DNA of 51,520 nucleotides from Lachnospiraceae bacterium (GCA_014804425.1 JAAUZV010000005.1:1-51520), one strand, 5' to 3'. Shown: positions 15,858 to 24,462, numbered from the stretch's first letter. A program made the numbers and translations. The notes: generated by a model not told the origin, from the letters alone.

Positions 15858-16758
15858 AAAAATATTCTTTCTGCCGCCGCTTCCGACGGTTTTGCTTGCC
15901 CTGTTCGGTTATGGATTTGTCCTTGCAGTCGCAATCTTTGAGGTTGCGAATCCGATACTGCAGTATCTCTCCTATATCTGCTCCGCCTATGCCTTGATCA
16001 TCACAATCACAGGTTTCCCGTATGTTATCGCCTTTACAAAGTCATTCAAGCGGTATATCAATGAACACTCGTTGATGAAAAAGCTGCAAAGCACCGCTAT
16101 CGGCGAGCGCCTTTTTACTGACGTCCGGTTCCGCACGGAAATATCGCTGTATCAGGGTTTGTTTATTAATCTACTGTATATTGCAATGAAAATGTTTTCG
16201 GGAATATACTACCGCTCGGTCTGGTTTATTTCTTTGGCGGTTTATTATATGTTGCTTGCGGGAATGCGGCTTCTGCTTCTGCGCCGCGGAAAAAGAAAAA
16301 CGGCCAAAACCCCGATGGAAATTGAAATTCACCGTTACCGGCTGTGTGGAATGATGCTTCTGATCATGAATCAGGCGCTTGCCGGTATCGTTGTTTTCAT
16401 GGTACATCAGAACAAAGGCTTTGATTATCCGGGCGTGCTGATCTATGCAATGGCATGCTATTCCTTTTATTCGATCATCACGGCCGTTATCAAGCTTGTC
16501 AAATTTCGAAAGCACGGCAGCCCTATTCTTTCAGCAGCGAAGGTGATCAACCTCGTTGCGGCGATGGTTTCGATTCTGTCGCTGGAGACAGCGATGGTCG
16601 CGCAGTTTGGCGGCAATGATGATCCATTTTTCCGAAAAGCCATGACAGCCGCTACAGGGGGCGGCGTCTGTACCATTGTTATCGGTATGGCAATCTACAT
16701 GATATGGAAATCCGCAAAGCAGATGAAAAAACTGCGAATTAACAATTCGGAAACATAA
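15832..16758 (+). CDS. Polytopic membrane protein of unknown function linked to the two-component system
   Basis: I do not recognise this 308-aa protein. It has about seven hydrophobic segments, at roughly 15-35, 42-65, 105-120, 125-145, 170-190, 200-220, and 235-300 in two helices. Basic cytoplasmic loops include LRRGKRKTAK. It starts inside the kinase gene with GAAAAGACG as a weak ribosome site, so it is translated with the kinase. Given the kinase's tiny extracellular loop, this protein could be its sensing partner or accessory, as transporters are in BceS-type systems. That is inference from position only. Confidence 0.75.
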   Translation: MEKCKQILKKIFFLPPLPTVLLALFGYGFVLAVAIFEVANPILQYLSYICSAYALIITITGFPYVIAFTKSFKRYINEHSLMKKLQSTAIGERLFTDVRFRTEISLYQGLFINLLYIAMKMFSGIYYRSVWFISLAVYYMLLAGMRLLLLRRGKRKTAKTPMEIEIHRYRLCGMMLLIMNQALAGIVVFMVHQNKGFDYPGVLIYAMACYSFYSIITAVIKLVKFRKHGSPILSAAKVINLVAAMVSILSLETAMVAQFGGNDDPFFRKAMTAATGGGVCTIVIGMAIYMIWKSAKQMKKLRINNSET

Positions 16759-16765
16759 TATAAGC

Positions 16766-16792
16766 AATTTACAAACAAACAGGGGTTATACT
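16766..16792 (+). promoter_or_regulatory. Possible promoter before the small two-helix protein
   Basis: A -10-like TATACT at 16787-16792 is preceded by TTTACAAACAAACAGGGGT, which partly matches the module motif (CAAACA and then CAGGTG). The match is weaker than between the other three promoters. Confidence 0.35.
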
Positions 16793-16821
16793 ATGCTCAC
16801 AAATCAAAAGGAGTGACCATT

Positions 16822-17202
16822 ATGGACGAAAAGAAAGAAACTTTCCACTATACCTACTCCGCCTCACAGCAGCAGGAAATCAAACGCATCCGTGAAAAAT
16901 ATGCGCCGCCCACACAGGAGGAGGATAAAATGGAGAAACTGCGCCGGCTGGATCGGAGCGCCACCAAAGCCGGTGGAGTTATTTCACTGACGGTCGGTAC
17001 GATTAGCTCGCTGATTCTTGGCATTGGCATGTGCTGCACAATGGTTTGGGCAGGCAGTCTCTTTATTCCCGGTATTGTGATTGGCATGGTTGGTATTATC
17101 GGGATGATTGCCGCTTATCCCATATTTATCCGTGTTACAAAAAAGCGACGGGAGAGGGTAGCACCGGAAATCTTGCGGCTGTCTGATGAATTGTTGAAAT
17201 AA
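16822..17202 (+). CDS. Small membrane protein with two transmembrane helices, unknown function
   Basis: The 126-aa protein has a charged N-terminal helix (QQQEIKRIREKYAPP) and a second basic stretch, then two glycine-rich hydrophobic helices at about 48-70 and 75-98, and a basic tail (TKKRRERV). The start is ATG 16822, preceded at 8 bases by AAAAGGAG; the upstream GTG at 16813 overlaps that site. Similar Firmicute proteins sit beside two-component and ABC genes, but I know no established function. It closes the putative stress module and is followed by a terminator. Confidence 0.75.
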   Translation: MDEKKETFHYTYSASQQQEIKRIREKYAPPTQEEDKMEKLRRLDRSATKAGGVISLTVGTISSLILGIGMCCTMVWAGSLFIPGIVIGMVGIIGMIAAYPIFIRVTKKRRERVAPEILRLSDELLK

Positions 17203-17219
17203 AATAGGATGGATATTGA

Positions 17220-17253
17220 AAAATGCCGCTTTATTTTAGATAGAGCGGCATTT
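17220..17253 (+). terminator. Terminator closing the ABC/two-component module
   Basis: AATGCCGCT pairs with AGCGGCATT across an 11-base loop and is followed by a T-rich tail. Confidence 0.75.
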
Positions 17254-17255
17254 AA

Positions 17256-17284
17256 TTGTATTTTTCCTATTCGTATGTTAGAAT
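17256..17284 (+). promoter_or_regulatory. Sigma-A type promoter for the diguanylate cyclase gene
   Basis: TTGTAT at 17256-17261, a 17-base spacer and TAGAAT at 17279-17284 lie about 60 bases before the start codon. Confidence 0.5.
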
Positions 17285-17347
17285 AAAACAGAATTTTCTG
17301 ATAGAGAACAGGCACATTTGGATAAATGAGGAAACGGAGACATAAAG

Positions 17348-19069
17348 ATGAACGGGTCAGGGGAAAAAAACAGAAAGAGAAACAGGATTTACCACATCAT
17401 TTATGCCGTAATGCTTGCATTCTTTTTTGTTATGATCGTAGGGTTGGCGGTGAAAAACCGGGGACAGTCTCCGGCGGATCTGCTTTCTGAAGGCAAGATC
17501 GCCTTTGACGAAGGGTGGTATCTGGAGGACGGCGGCGCGGCAGATGTCAGCCATTTGAATAAGATTCCCTCTGTGGTGCCCTATCAGGAACAGAGCGTCT
17601 ATCATAGACTGCCCGATGATCTGGAAGAAGGGCTTTCCCTGTGTTTCCGATCCAAAAACATTGATTATCAGGTATATGTGGACGGAGAGCTGCGCTATGA
17701 GCCGGTGCGTCGGGAGAGCAATATCTATAATAAATCCCTTGGAAACAGGTGGAATTATGTTCCGCTTTACGGCAGCGACGCCGGAAAAATTGTGGAAGTG
17801 CGTTTTCATACCGTGTATGAGAGCGGACGGGCATGCATAGACCATCTCTGCATAGGCTCCGCAGCCGGGGAGATCATCGGTACATTTACCAGTAAGGCGG
17901 TTGCTTTTTCTACCTGCATGCTCATATTGTTTGTCGGGCTGCTGCTGATCGTGGCGGATATTCCGGCGAATCTGCAGATGCATAAAAATCACGAGCTGCT
18001 TTATCTCGGTCTGCTTGCGATAGGCGTTGCGGTCTGGTGTCTGGCGGAGACAAGTCTGCTGCAGTTTTACACGGATGACAGCAGGCTTGTTCAGCTGATG
18101 TCCTGCTGCGCTCTGATTACGATCCCGATTCCTTTGGTGCTTTATCTGGATGCGGCTTTCGGCTTTAAAAGGAGGGTGGTTGTCCCGGTCATATGCGGAC
18201 TGTCCGCGGCGGAGTGTATCATTCGTACTGTCCTGCATTTCACAGGGGTGATGGACTACCACGAGACACTGACTTCTTCCCACATGATATTGGCAATTTC
18301 GGCATCGTTACTGCTGTATTCTATCCTGAAAAACGCGTTTCGGGAGGGAAAAAACAAGACAAGGAATGTTTATAAGGTATTGCGCACCGTCGGATCTATG
18401 GGACTTGGCTTTGCCGCGGTGATAGATATTTTAAGATATTATAGAGGCAGCGCCAATGACAACGCGATGTTTGTGCGCATCGGCCTGCTGATTTTCATAC
18501 TGTGCTATGGAAGCTCCAGCTTAGAGAAAACGATCAATGCGGTAAAGCTTGGGGTGCAGTCAGAATTTGTCAGCCAGCTCGCCTATCGGGACGGTCTGAC
18601 GGGCGTCGGCAATCGGACGGCTTTTCAGGAGCGGCTGGAGGAGCTGGAGAAAGAAAAGAAGCAGCTTTCCGGAATTGCGATTATCATGTTCGATGTAAAC
18701 GACTTAAAGCTGATAAACGACAATCAGGGTCATCAGAAGGGAGATCAGCTGCTGTTGTGCAGTGCAGAAATCATCAGGTCAGTTGCGGAATCCGTGAAGG
18801 GCATCTGCTACAGGATCGGCGGCGATGAGTTCGTATGCATCATAAGCGGAGAGGATGTGTCCGGCCGCTGCGAAAAGGCGATCGTCGGCTTTCAAAAGGC
18901 CATGGACGACTATAACGCTGTGAAGGACCAGCCATTCCGTATCAGTATCGCCAGCGGTTATGCGGTCTACGATAAGCTTCAGGAGAATGAAATGCTGATG
19001 GACGTATACCGGCAGGCGGATGTCCGCATGTATGAAAATAAAAAACAGATCAAAGCAAATGGCAAATAA
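17348..19069 (+). CDS. Membrane-bound diguanylate cyclase (GGDEF)
   Basis: The protein (573 aa) probably makes cyclic di-GMP from two GTP. After an N-terminal transmembrane helix (about 17-37) comes an extracellular domain of about 150 residues with a beta-rich, jelly-roll-like pattern (SLCFRSKNIDYQVYVDGELR). A block of about seven membrane helices (about 183-400) follows, as in 7TMR-DISM-type receptors. The GGDEF domain begins near 418 (YRDGLTGVGNR), with the active-site GGDEF at 491-495. The RxxD product-inhibition site normally found just before it is absent (SVKGICYRIGGDEF), so feedback inhibition may be lost. The ligand is unknown. The gene is monocistronic, with its own promoter and terminator. 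Confidence 0.92.
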   Translation: MNGSGEKNRKRNRIYHIIYAVMLAFFFVMIVGLAVKNRGQSPADLLSEGKIAFDEGWYLEDGGAADVSHLNKIPSVVPYQEQSVYHRLPDDLEEGLSLCFRSKNIDYQVYVDGELRYEPVRRESNIYNKSLGNRWNYVPLYGSDAGKIVEVRFHTVYESGRACIDHLCIGSAAGEIIGTFTSKAVAFSTCMLILFVGLLLIVADIPANLQMHKNHELLYLGLLAIGVAVWCLAETSLLQFYTDDSRLVQLMSCCALITIPIPLVLYLDAAFGFKRRVVVPVICGLSAAECIIRTVLHFTGVMDYHETLTSSHMILAISASLLLYSILKNAFREGKNKTRNVYKVLRTVGSMGLGFAAVIDILRYYRGSANDNAMFVRIGLLIFILCYGSSSLEKTINAVKLGVQSEFVSQLAYRDGLTGVGNRTAFQERLEELEKEKKQLSGIAIIMFDVNDLKLINDNQGHQKGDQLLLCSAEIIRSVAESVKGICYRIGGDEFVCIISGEDVSGRCEKAIVGFQKAMDDYNAVKDQPFRISIASGYAVYDKLQENEMLMDVYRQADVRMYENKKQIKANGK

Positions 19070-19085
19070 TCTGAAATAAAAATGA

Positions 19086-19127
19086 AAAACTTCTTGAACA
19101 CAAATTGTGTTTTGAGAAGTTTTTTGT
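19086..19127 (+). terminator. Rho-independent terminator of the diguanylate cyclase gene
   Basis: AAAACTTCTT pairs with GAGAAGTTTT, with an inner ACACAAATTGTGT stem, followed by T residues. Confidence 0.8.
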
Positions 19128-19152
19128 TTTATGCCCGGTAAGCCGGAATACC

Positions 19153-19181
19153 TTGCAAGGTCCGATGTTTTCTGATAATAT
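19153..19181 (+). promoter_or_regulatory. Promoter for the YjdF-like gene
   Basis: TTGCAA at 19153-19158, a 17-base spacer and TAATAT at 19176-19181 lie 45 bases before the start codon. Confidence 0.5.
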
Positions 19182-19226
19182 ACGCATGTGAGTGTCGGCG
19201 TAATGAATACATAGGGAGGAAGCAGA

Positions 19227-19982
19227 ATGAAGACAGAGAAGAAAAGAACGAAGATAGAGGTTGTATTGATGGCACTGGTGCTGTTGACGATCGTGCGGCA
19301 GTTTTTTTTAGGAAATTATCATAATATGTTTCTGGGAATTTTGACGCTGGCTCTTTTTTCACTGCCAAAGATCGTTGAGAAGAAGCTTAGGGTAAGCATT
19401 CCGGGAGGTCTGCAGGCGATCATTTTAATCTTTATTTATTCGGCGGAGATTTTGGGAGAAATTAATGCGTTTTATGTAAAGATTCCCATGTGGGATACCA
19501 TGCTGCATACGACGAACGGATTTCTGATGGCTGCCATCGGATTTGCCATGATTGATATCTTTAATCGAAGCGAGAAGTTTTCGATTAAAATGTCTCCTTA
19601 TTTTGTAGCTTTTGTGGCCTTTTGTTTTTCGATGACGATAGGCGTGCTGTGGGAATTTTTCGAATTCGGTATGGACTGGTTTTTCAAGACAGATATGCAG
19701 AAGGACTGGATTTTACCGGTCATCAGCTCGGTGAAACTGGATCCGAACGGAGCGAACGAACCGGTGAAGGTTGCCATTGATTCCGTAGTGATCAATGGGC
19801 AGGAGTGGAATCTGGGAGGCTACTTGGATGTGGGGATTGTGGATACGATGAAGGATTTGATGGTAAATTTTGCGGGAGCAGTGGTATTTTCCGTTGTGGG
19901 AATTTTATATTTGAAGCAGAGAGGAAAAGGAAAGCTGGCTGCATCGTTGATTCCTCAGGTGAAGGAGAAAACCGAAGAATAA
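19227..19982 (+). CDS. Integral membrane protein, YjdF/DUF2238-like
   Basis: This 251-aa protein has about six hydrophobic segments. Its conserved polar signatures inside or beside helices are WDTMLHTTNGFLMAAIGFAM, GVLWEFFEFGMDWFF and GIVDTMKDLMVNFAGA. Acidic and His residues in such positions resemble the YjdF/DUF2238 family, whose function is not established. GGGAGG precedes the ATG. A MATE exporter gene starts 22 bases downstream, so the two may be cotranscribed. The family call is from memory of the pattern. Confidence 0.75.
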   Translation: MKTEKKRTKIEVVLMALVLLTIVRQFFLGNYHNMFLGILTLALFSLPKIVEKKLRVSIPGGLQAIILIFIYSAEILGEINAFYVKIPMWDTMLHTTNGFLMAAIGFAMIDIFNRSEKFSIKMSPYFVAFVAFCFSMTIGVLWEFFEFGMDWFFKTDMQKDWILPVISSVKLDPNGANEPVKVAIDSVVINGQEWNLGGYLDVGIVDTMKDLMVNFAGAVVFSVVGILYLKQRGKGKLAASLIPQVKEKTEE

Positions 19983-20004
19983 ATATATATCGGATTTTGT
20001 GGGC

Positions 20005-21345
20005 ATGAACGAATTGTTTTCAGATAAGGAATTAAAAAAAATGATTGTTCCCCTGTTTTTGGAACAGCTTTTAGTGATGTTCGTCGGTCTTGCGGATACG
20101 CTGATCATCAGCTATGCGGGGGAAGCGGCCGTTTCTGGGGTTTCGCTGGTCAATCAGTTTAATACCATATTCATTTATCTCTTTACGGCGCTTTCTTCCG
20201 GCGGAGCCGTTGTTATCAGTCAGTACATCGGCAGACAGGAAAGGGAGCGTGCGGGAGAGGCGGCAAGCCAGCTGTTGCTGTTTTCCGCGCTGTTTTCCGT
20301 TGTTGTGATGGCAGTGGTGCTGATCGGGAACGAAGCGATGCTCCGGCTGCTGTTCGGAAAAGTGGAACAGCCGGTCATGGACGCCTGCATCACGTACCTA
20401 AGAATTTCAGCGTACTCGTATCCGGCGATTGCCGTTTATAATGCCGGTGCGGCTGTTTACCGCAGTCTGGGAAAAACGAATGTGACGATGTATCTGTCGG
20501 TCGTTTCCAACGCGATCAATGTGATCGGCAATGTGATCGGCGTGTTTGTACTGCGTGCGGGAGTGGCAGGAGTCGCATGGCCTTCTTTCCTCGCACGTGT
20601 ATTTTCCGCAGTCGCTATTACCTTCCTCTGCTTTCAGAAAAAGAATGAGGTGGTATATCGGAAGCAATGGATCTGCCGCTGGAATAACGGTCTGATGAGA
20701 AGTATTTTGAACGTTGCCGTGCCAAACGGGGTAGAAAACGGGATTTTCCAACTGGTAAAGGTTGCATTGAGCAGTATCGTAGCGCTGTTCGGCACGTATC
20801 AGATCGCCGCGAACGGTGTGGCACAAAGTATCTGGTCAATGGCGGCGCTGGCAGGCGTGGCAATGGGACCGGCTTTTATCACCGTGATCGGGCAGTGCAT
20901 GGGAAACCGCGATGTTGAGGGGGCGGAATATTATTTTAAGAAGCTCACGAAATTGACGCTCCTGATCTCGGCGGCATGGAATCTTTTGATCTTCCTTCTG
21001 ACGCCGGTCATCCTGCTTTTTTATTCGCTGTCACCGGAAACGAAGCGGCTTGTCATTCTTCTGGTACTGATCCACAATGTGTTTAATGCCGTGGCATACC
21101 CGTTCTCGGGTGCGCTCAGCAACGGACTCCGCGCCGCGGGTGACGTGAAATACACGATGGTGGTTTCCGTTGTTTCCACGATCGCAATACGGCTGCTCCT
21201 GTCGTATCTGTTGGGGATCGTGATGCAGATGGGCGTTGTCGGCATCGCGCTTGCCATGGTGTGCGATTGGGTGATACGGGCGATTCTCTTTATTCGGAGG
21301 GAAAAATCGGGAACATGGAAGAAATTTCAGGTGATCAAATCTTGA
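20005..21345 (+). CDS. MATE family efflux transporter
   Basis: This multidrug/oligosaccharidyl-lipid/polysaccharide-superfamily exporter has 12 predicted helices over 446 aa. It has the DinF/NorM-like opening KELKKMIVPLFLEQLLVM and the motif LVNQFNTIFIYLFTALSSGG, with the two internally similar halves expected for the family. It likely exports organic cations or metabolites using a Na+ or H+ gradient; the substrate is unknown. The start is uncertain: ATG 20005 gives a typical MATE N-terminus, while GTG 19999 is two codons upstream, and neither has a strong ribosome site. This could mean coupling to the preceding gene. A bidirectional terminator follows. Confidence 0.93.
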   Translation: MNELFSDKELKKMIVPLFLEQLLVMFVGLADTLIISYAGEAAVSGVSLVNQFNTIFIYLFTALSSGGAVVISQYIGRQERERAGEAASQLLLFSALFSVVVMAVVLIGNEAMLRLLFGKVEQPVMDACITYLRISAYSYPAIAVYNAGAAVYRSLGKTNVTMYLSVVSNAINVIGNVIGVFVLRAGVAGVAWPSFLARVFSAVAITFLCFQKKNEVVYRKQWICRWNNGLMRSILNVAVPNGVENGIFQLVKVALSSIVALFGTYQIAANGVAQSIWSMAALAGVAMGPAFITVIGQCMGNRDVEGAEYYFKKLTKLTLLISAAWNLLIFLLTPVILLFYSLSPETKRLVILLVLIHNVFNAVAYPFSGALSNGLRAAGDVKYTMVVSVVSTIAIRLLLSYLLGIVMQMGVVGIALAMVCDWVIRAILFIRREKSGTWKKFQVIKS

Positions 21346-21377
21346 ATGCCGGCAGGCAGAGGAAATTTGCGATAACG

Positions 21378-21430
21378 AAAAGAAACGCGGTGGAATGCGA
21401 GGATGCTTCCCGTCCGCGTTTCTTTTTTTC
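21378..21430. terminator. Bidirectional terminator between MATE and the binding lipoprotein
   Basis: AAGAAACGCGG pairs with CCGCGTTTCTT, with A residues on the left and T residues on the right. It can therefore serve the plus-strand MATE gene and the convergent minus-strand gene. Confidence 0.85.
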
Positions 21431-21463
21431 CTAAATAGAATTTTCCGCTTACGCCGCGTCAGA

Positions 21464-22465
21464 TCACTCTGCCGCTTTCTCGGCATATTCCGTGGTGACA
21501 AGCTCCTCGTAGGGAACGCGTTCGGGAAGTTCGCCGGATTCTTCCAGAATATTCTGCAAAAGCAGGAAGGCGTCCTCCGTAAAGATCAGATTGGTCTTCC
21601 ACGTGTCCTGTGTCAGATAGCGGTTGACGATGGTCGTGACGGTGTCAAGCTCTGTTTCCGCAAACTGCGGCGCGATCACGGCGGCGATCTCCTCCGCGGT
21701 ATGGGAGTTTACATAATCCATTCCTTTTTGAAGCGCGTCGGTGAACGCCTGCACGGTATCGCCGTGCGCATCCAGATAGCTCTGCTTTGCAAAAAATCCG
21801 GTGTAGGGAACATAGCCGGAATCCACACCGAGGGAAGCGACAATATAACCGTCGCCCTTTTGCTCGAGACCGGTCGCATGCGGCTCAAACTCAACGCTGA
21901 AGCTGCCCTGCCCGCTTGAGAACGCGGCGGCAGTGGAACCGAAATCAATGCTTTGGTCAATGTTCACCTCGGAGGGCTGAATGCCGTTTTTTCTCAAAAT
22001 GTATTCAAATACCATTTCCGGCATGCCGCCCGCGCGTCCGCCGAGTACGTCCTGCCCAATGAGCATATCCCAGGTGAAGTTTTCAATCGGTTCACGGGAA
22101 ACAAGGAAATTGCCCGCGCGCTGGGTAAGCTGCGCAAAATTCACGATCTTGTCGGACGCGCCCTCCAAATAAGTATAAACAGTCGCCTCACAGCCGGCAA
22201 AGCCGATTTCCGCCTCGCCTGAGAGCACGGCCGCCATGACCTTATCGGCGCCGTATCCGGTCACGAGCGTAACGTCCAGTCCTGCCTCCGTAAAGTAGCC
22301 GTTTTCGATCGCCACATACATCGGCGCATAGAAAATGGAGTGTGCCACCTCGTTTAGGGTGAGTTTTGTCAGACCGGACGGTTCTTTTGTATCCTTGCCG
22401 CAGCCGCACAGGGTGCAGACGAGCAGTGCTGTAATCAGAAGAAGCGTGGATAATTTTCGTCGCAT
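21464..22465 (-). CDS. NMT1/THI5-like ABC substrate-binding lipoprotein
   Basis: This extracellular solute-binding lipoprotein (333 aa) has a type II signal peptide with lipobox LCGC near residue 20. The mature domain has the pattern of NMT1/SsuA-type proteins that bind thiamine precursors, aliphatic sulfonates or similar small molecules (SIFYAPMYVAIENGYF, GYGADKVMAAVLSGEAEIGF, then GGRAGGMPEMVFEYIL). No permease or ATPase gene lies beside it, so it must use a transporter encoded elsewhere or be an orphan. Upstream on the minus strand a TATAAT-like -10 is visible near 22510. The ribosome site is weak. The ligand cannot be inferred. Confidence 0.88.
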   Translation of the reverse strand: MRRKLSTLLLITALLVCTLCGCGKDTKEPSGLTKLTLNEVAHSIFYAPMYVAIENGYFTEAGLDVTLVTGYGADKVMAAVLSGEAEIGFAGCEATVYTYLEGASDKIVNFAQLTQRAGNFLVSREPIENFTWDMLIGQDVLGGRAGGMPEMVFEYILRKNGIQPSEVNIDQSIDFGSTAAAFSSGQGSFSVEFEPHATGLEQKGDGYIVASLGVDSGYVPYTGFFAKQSYLDAHGDTVQAFTDALQKGMDYVNSHTAEEIAAVIAPQFAETELDTVTTIVNRYLTQDTWKTNLIFTEDAFLLLQNILEESGELPERVPYEELVTTEYAEKAAE

Positions 22466-22616
22466 ATTTTTTTCTTCGGGCGGGAAGCCCGCAACGTTTT
22501 TCTTAGTCTATTATATTGCGGGAGGCAAAAACGGTGACAGCGCACCCTATGGTTGCAGCGCGGAATGAGGGCGGTTGCAACTGTATTTTTTTATGGAAAT
22601 ATTGTCTGACTCATCA

Positions 22617-22645
22617 TAGACAGGCAGGAAAATTTCGTATATAAT
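22617..22645 (+). promoter_or_regulatory. Strong promoter of the pspA operon
   Basis: TAGACA at 22617-22622, a 17-base spacer and TATAAT at 22640-22645. It is near consensus and 78 bases before the pspA start. Confidence 0.65.
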
Positions 22646-22723
22646 AAAGTCGTAACGCGTCCGGATGCCGGATGGAAAATGCGGCGTCAAACGGCGCACA
22701 ATACAGGAGGAGGATATTACAAT

Positions 22724-23410
22724 ATGGGTATCATTTCAAGATTTAAGGACATTATGGCGGCAAATTTCAATGCACTGTTGGACAAATGTGAGAATCCGGA
22801 GAAAATGATCGATCAATACTTACGCAATTTGGAAAATGATATGGCAAAGGTAAAAGCGGAGACCGCTTCCATCATGGCTGACGAGAAGGCGGCAAAGAGA
22901 AAGATGGATGACAACGCCGCTGAGATCGCAAAGATGAGCGAGTATGCGAAGAAGGCTGTTGCAAGCGGCAACGACGACGAGGCACGCAAGTTCTTAGAGA
23001 AGAAGGCGGAGCTTACGGCAACGCAGGAAGTGCTCGTAAAGCAGTATGAGCTGGCATGTGAGAATTCCAAGAAGATGCGCGAGATGCACAACAAGTTAGA
23101 GAGTGATATTTCCACGCTGCGCTCCAGACGCGAGATGATCAAGGCAAAGATGAAGGTTGCCGAGACGCAGAAGAAGATCAACCAGATGGGCAGCGGCGTT
23201 GCGGACGCGGGCAGCAATATTGCGGCATTTGAGCGTATGGAAGCAAAGGTTGATAAGATGCTTGACGAGGCGGACGCGATGGCAGAGCTGAATGCGGACA
23301 GCGCAAGCAACGATGTGGAGAGCCTGACAAAGAAGTATGACGCAAGCAATCGTCTGAGCGATGTGGATGACGAGCTGGCGGCATTAAAGGCAGAGATGGG
23401 CATGCAGTAA
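22724..23410 (+). CDS. pspA: PspA/IM30 family membrane-stress protein
   Basis: This peripheral membrane protein of 228 aa is almost entirely predicted coiled coil. It starts with the amphipathic helix GIISRFKDIMAANFNALLDK used by the family to sense stressed membranes. The ESCRT-III-like fold forms scaffolds that stabilise the inner membrane. ATG 22724 has an ideal AGGAGGAGG site 10 bases upstream; a longer frame from 22679 lacks one. The gene is followed by an SPFH protein, as in the B. subtilis pspA-ydjGHI operon. It has a near-consensus sigma-A promoter rather than a visible sigma-54 site. Confidence 0.92.
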   Translation: MGIISRFKDIMAANFNALLDKCENPEKMIDQYLRNLENDMAKVKAETASIMADEKAAKRKMDDNAAEIAKMSEYAKKAVASGNDDEARKFLEKKAELTATQEVLVKQYELACENSKKMREMHNKLESDISTLRSRREMIKAKMKVAETQKKINQMGSGVADAGSNIAAFERMEAKVDKMLDEADAMAELNADSASNDVESLTKKYDASNRLSDVDDELAALKAEMGMQ

Positions 23411-23487
23411 GACGCAGGTGAAGCGGGAAAGCTGCAAGGCAGCAAACGCAGAATCGCGTGATAGAATCGTATAAAAAGGAGACCGAT

Positions 23488-24462
23488 ATGGGACTTTTTT
23501 CAAAAGAGTTATCCAATGTGGTGGAGTGGAAAGAAAATCAGCCGGAGGTATTATTTTGGAAGTGGAGCAATTCCGAGATCAAGAAAGGCTCCGTGCTCAT
23601 TATCCGTCCGGGACAGGATGCCATCTTTTTGTATAACGGACGCGTGGAAGGAATTTTTACCGACGAGGGACAGTTTGATATTGAATCGCAGATCATTCCG
23701 TTTCTCTCTACCTTAAAGGGTTTTAAGTTCGGGTTCAATTCGGGACTGCGCGCGGAGGTGCTCTTTATCAATACCAAAGAGGTACTTTGCAAGTGGGGAA
23801 CGAAAAATGCCATTAATCTTCCGGCAGCGGGCTTACCGGGCGGTATGCCGATCCGGGCGTTCGGCACGTTTAACTGCCGGATCGCCGATACGATGACTGT
23901 AATCGATAAACTGGTGGGCATCCGCCAGATGTACACGGTCAGCGATGTCAAGGAGCGTATTGTCGCAAGCTTAGACCAGCTTTTGATGTCATGGATCTCA
24001 AAAGAAGGTCACGATATGTTCAATCTGCAGGCGGATGCACGAAACATCGCGAAGGGGATTGAGTCCGATCTTGACATGGATATGAGAAAGATCGGTATCG
24101 GGATCGATGATTTTACGATCGAGAGCTTTTCCTATCCGGAAGAAGTCAAGAAGATGCAGGAGAAAGCGGCGGCACAGTCCATGATCGGCGATGTCAACCG
24201 TTATCAGCAGCTTGCGGCGGCGAATTCCATGGAAAAGGGCGGCGCAAGCGGTGCCGGTATCGCGGGACAGATGGTTGGCATGCAGATGGGGATGGCGCTG
24301 GGACAGCAGATGGTGAACCAGATGAACATAGGCCAGCAGAATGCACCTGCGGCAAACGCGGGAGCGCTTCCGACCACAAGCCCGAAGTTTTGTCCGAACT
24401 GCGGCACGGCGACGACCGGATCGAAGTTCTGCGGTAACTGCGGAACGCAGCTGTTTCAGTAG
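23488..24462 (+). CDS. SPFH-domain protein with C-terminal zinc ribbon (YdjI-like), PspA partner
   Basis: This 324-aa protein has an N-terminal virion-core/SPFH-like domain (VLFWKW, IIRPGQDAIFLYNGRVEG, FGTFNCRI). A helical stretch and a Met/Gln-rich linker follow, then a double CxxC zinc ribbon at the end (FCPNCGTA and FCGNCGTQ). B. subtilis YdjI is organised similarly and is reported to recruit the PspA homologue to membranes. The same partnership is likely here because pspA lies 77 bases upstream. The start is ATG 23488 with AAAGGAG; the longer frame from GTG 23458 has no site. No separate ydjG or ydjH genes are present. Confidence 0.88.
   Translation: MGLFSKELSNVVEWKENQPEVLFWKWSNSEIKKGSVLIIRPGQDAIFLYNGRVEGIFTDEGQFDIESQIIPFLSTLKGFKFGFNSGLRAEVLFINTKEVLCKWGTKNAINLPAAGLPGGMPIRAFGTFNCRIADTMTVIDKLVGIRQMYTVSDVKERIVASLDQLLMSWISKEGHDMFNLQADARNIAKGIESDLDMDMRKIGIGIDDFTIESFSYPEEVKKMQEKAAAQSMIGDVNRYQQLAAANSMEKGGASGAGIAGQMVGMQMGMALGQQMVNQMNIGQQNAPAANAGALPTTSPKFCPNCGTATTGSKFCGNCGTQLFQ

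Noticed and set aside
21395..21919. A 174-residue plus-strand reading frame opposite the NMT1-type binding lipoprotein.
   Set aside because: It begins in the bidirectional terminator and is antisense to a protein with a clear lipobox and family pattern.
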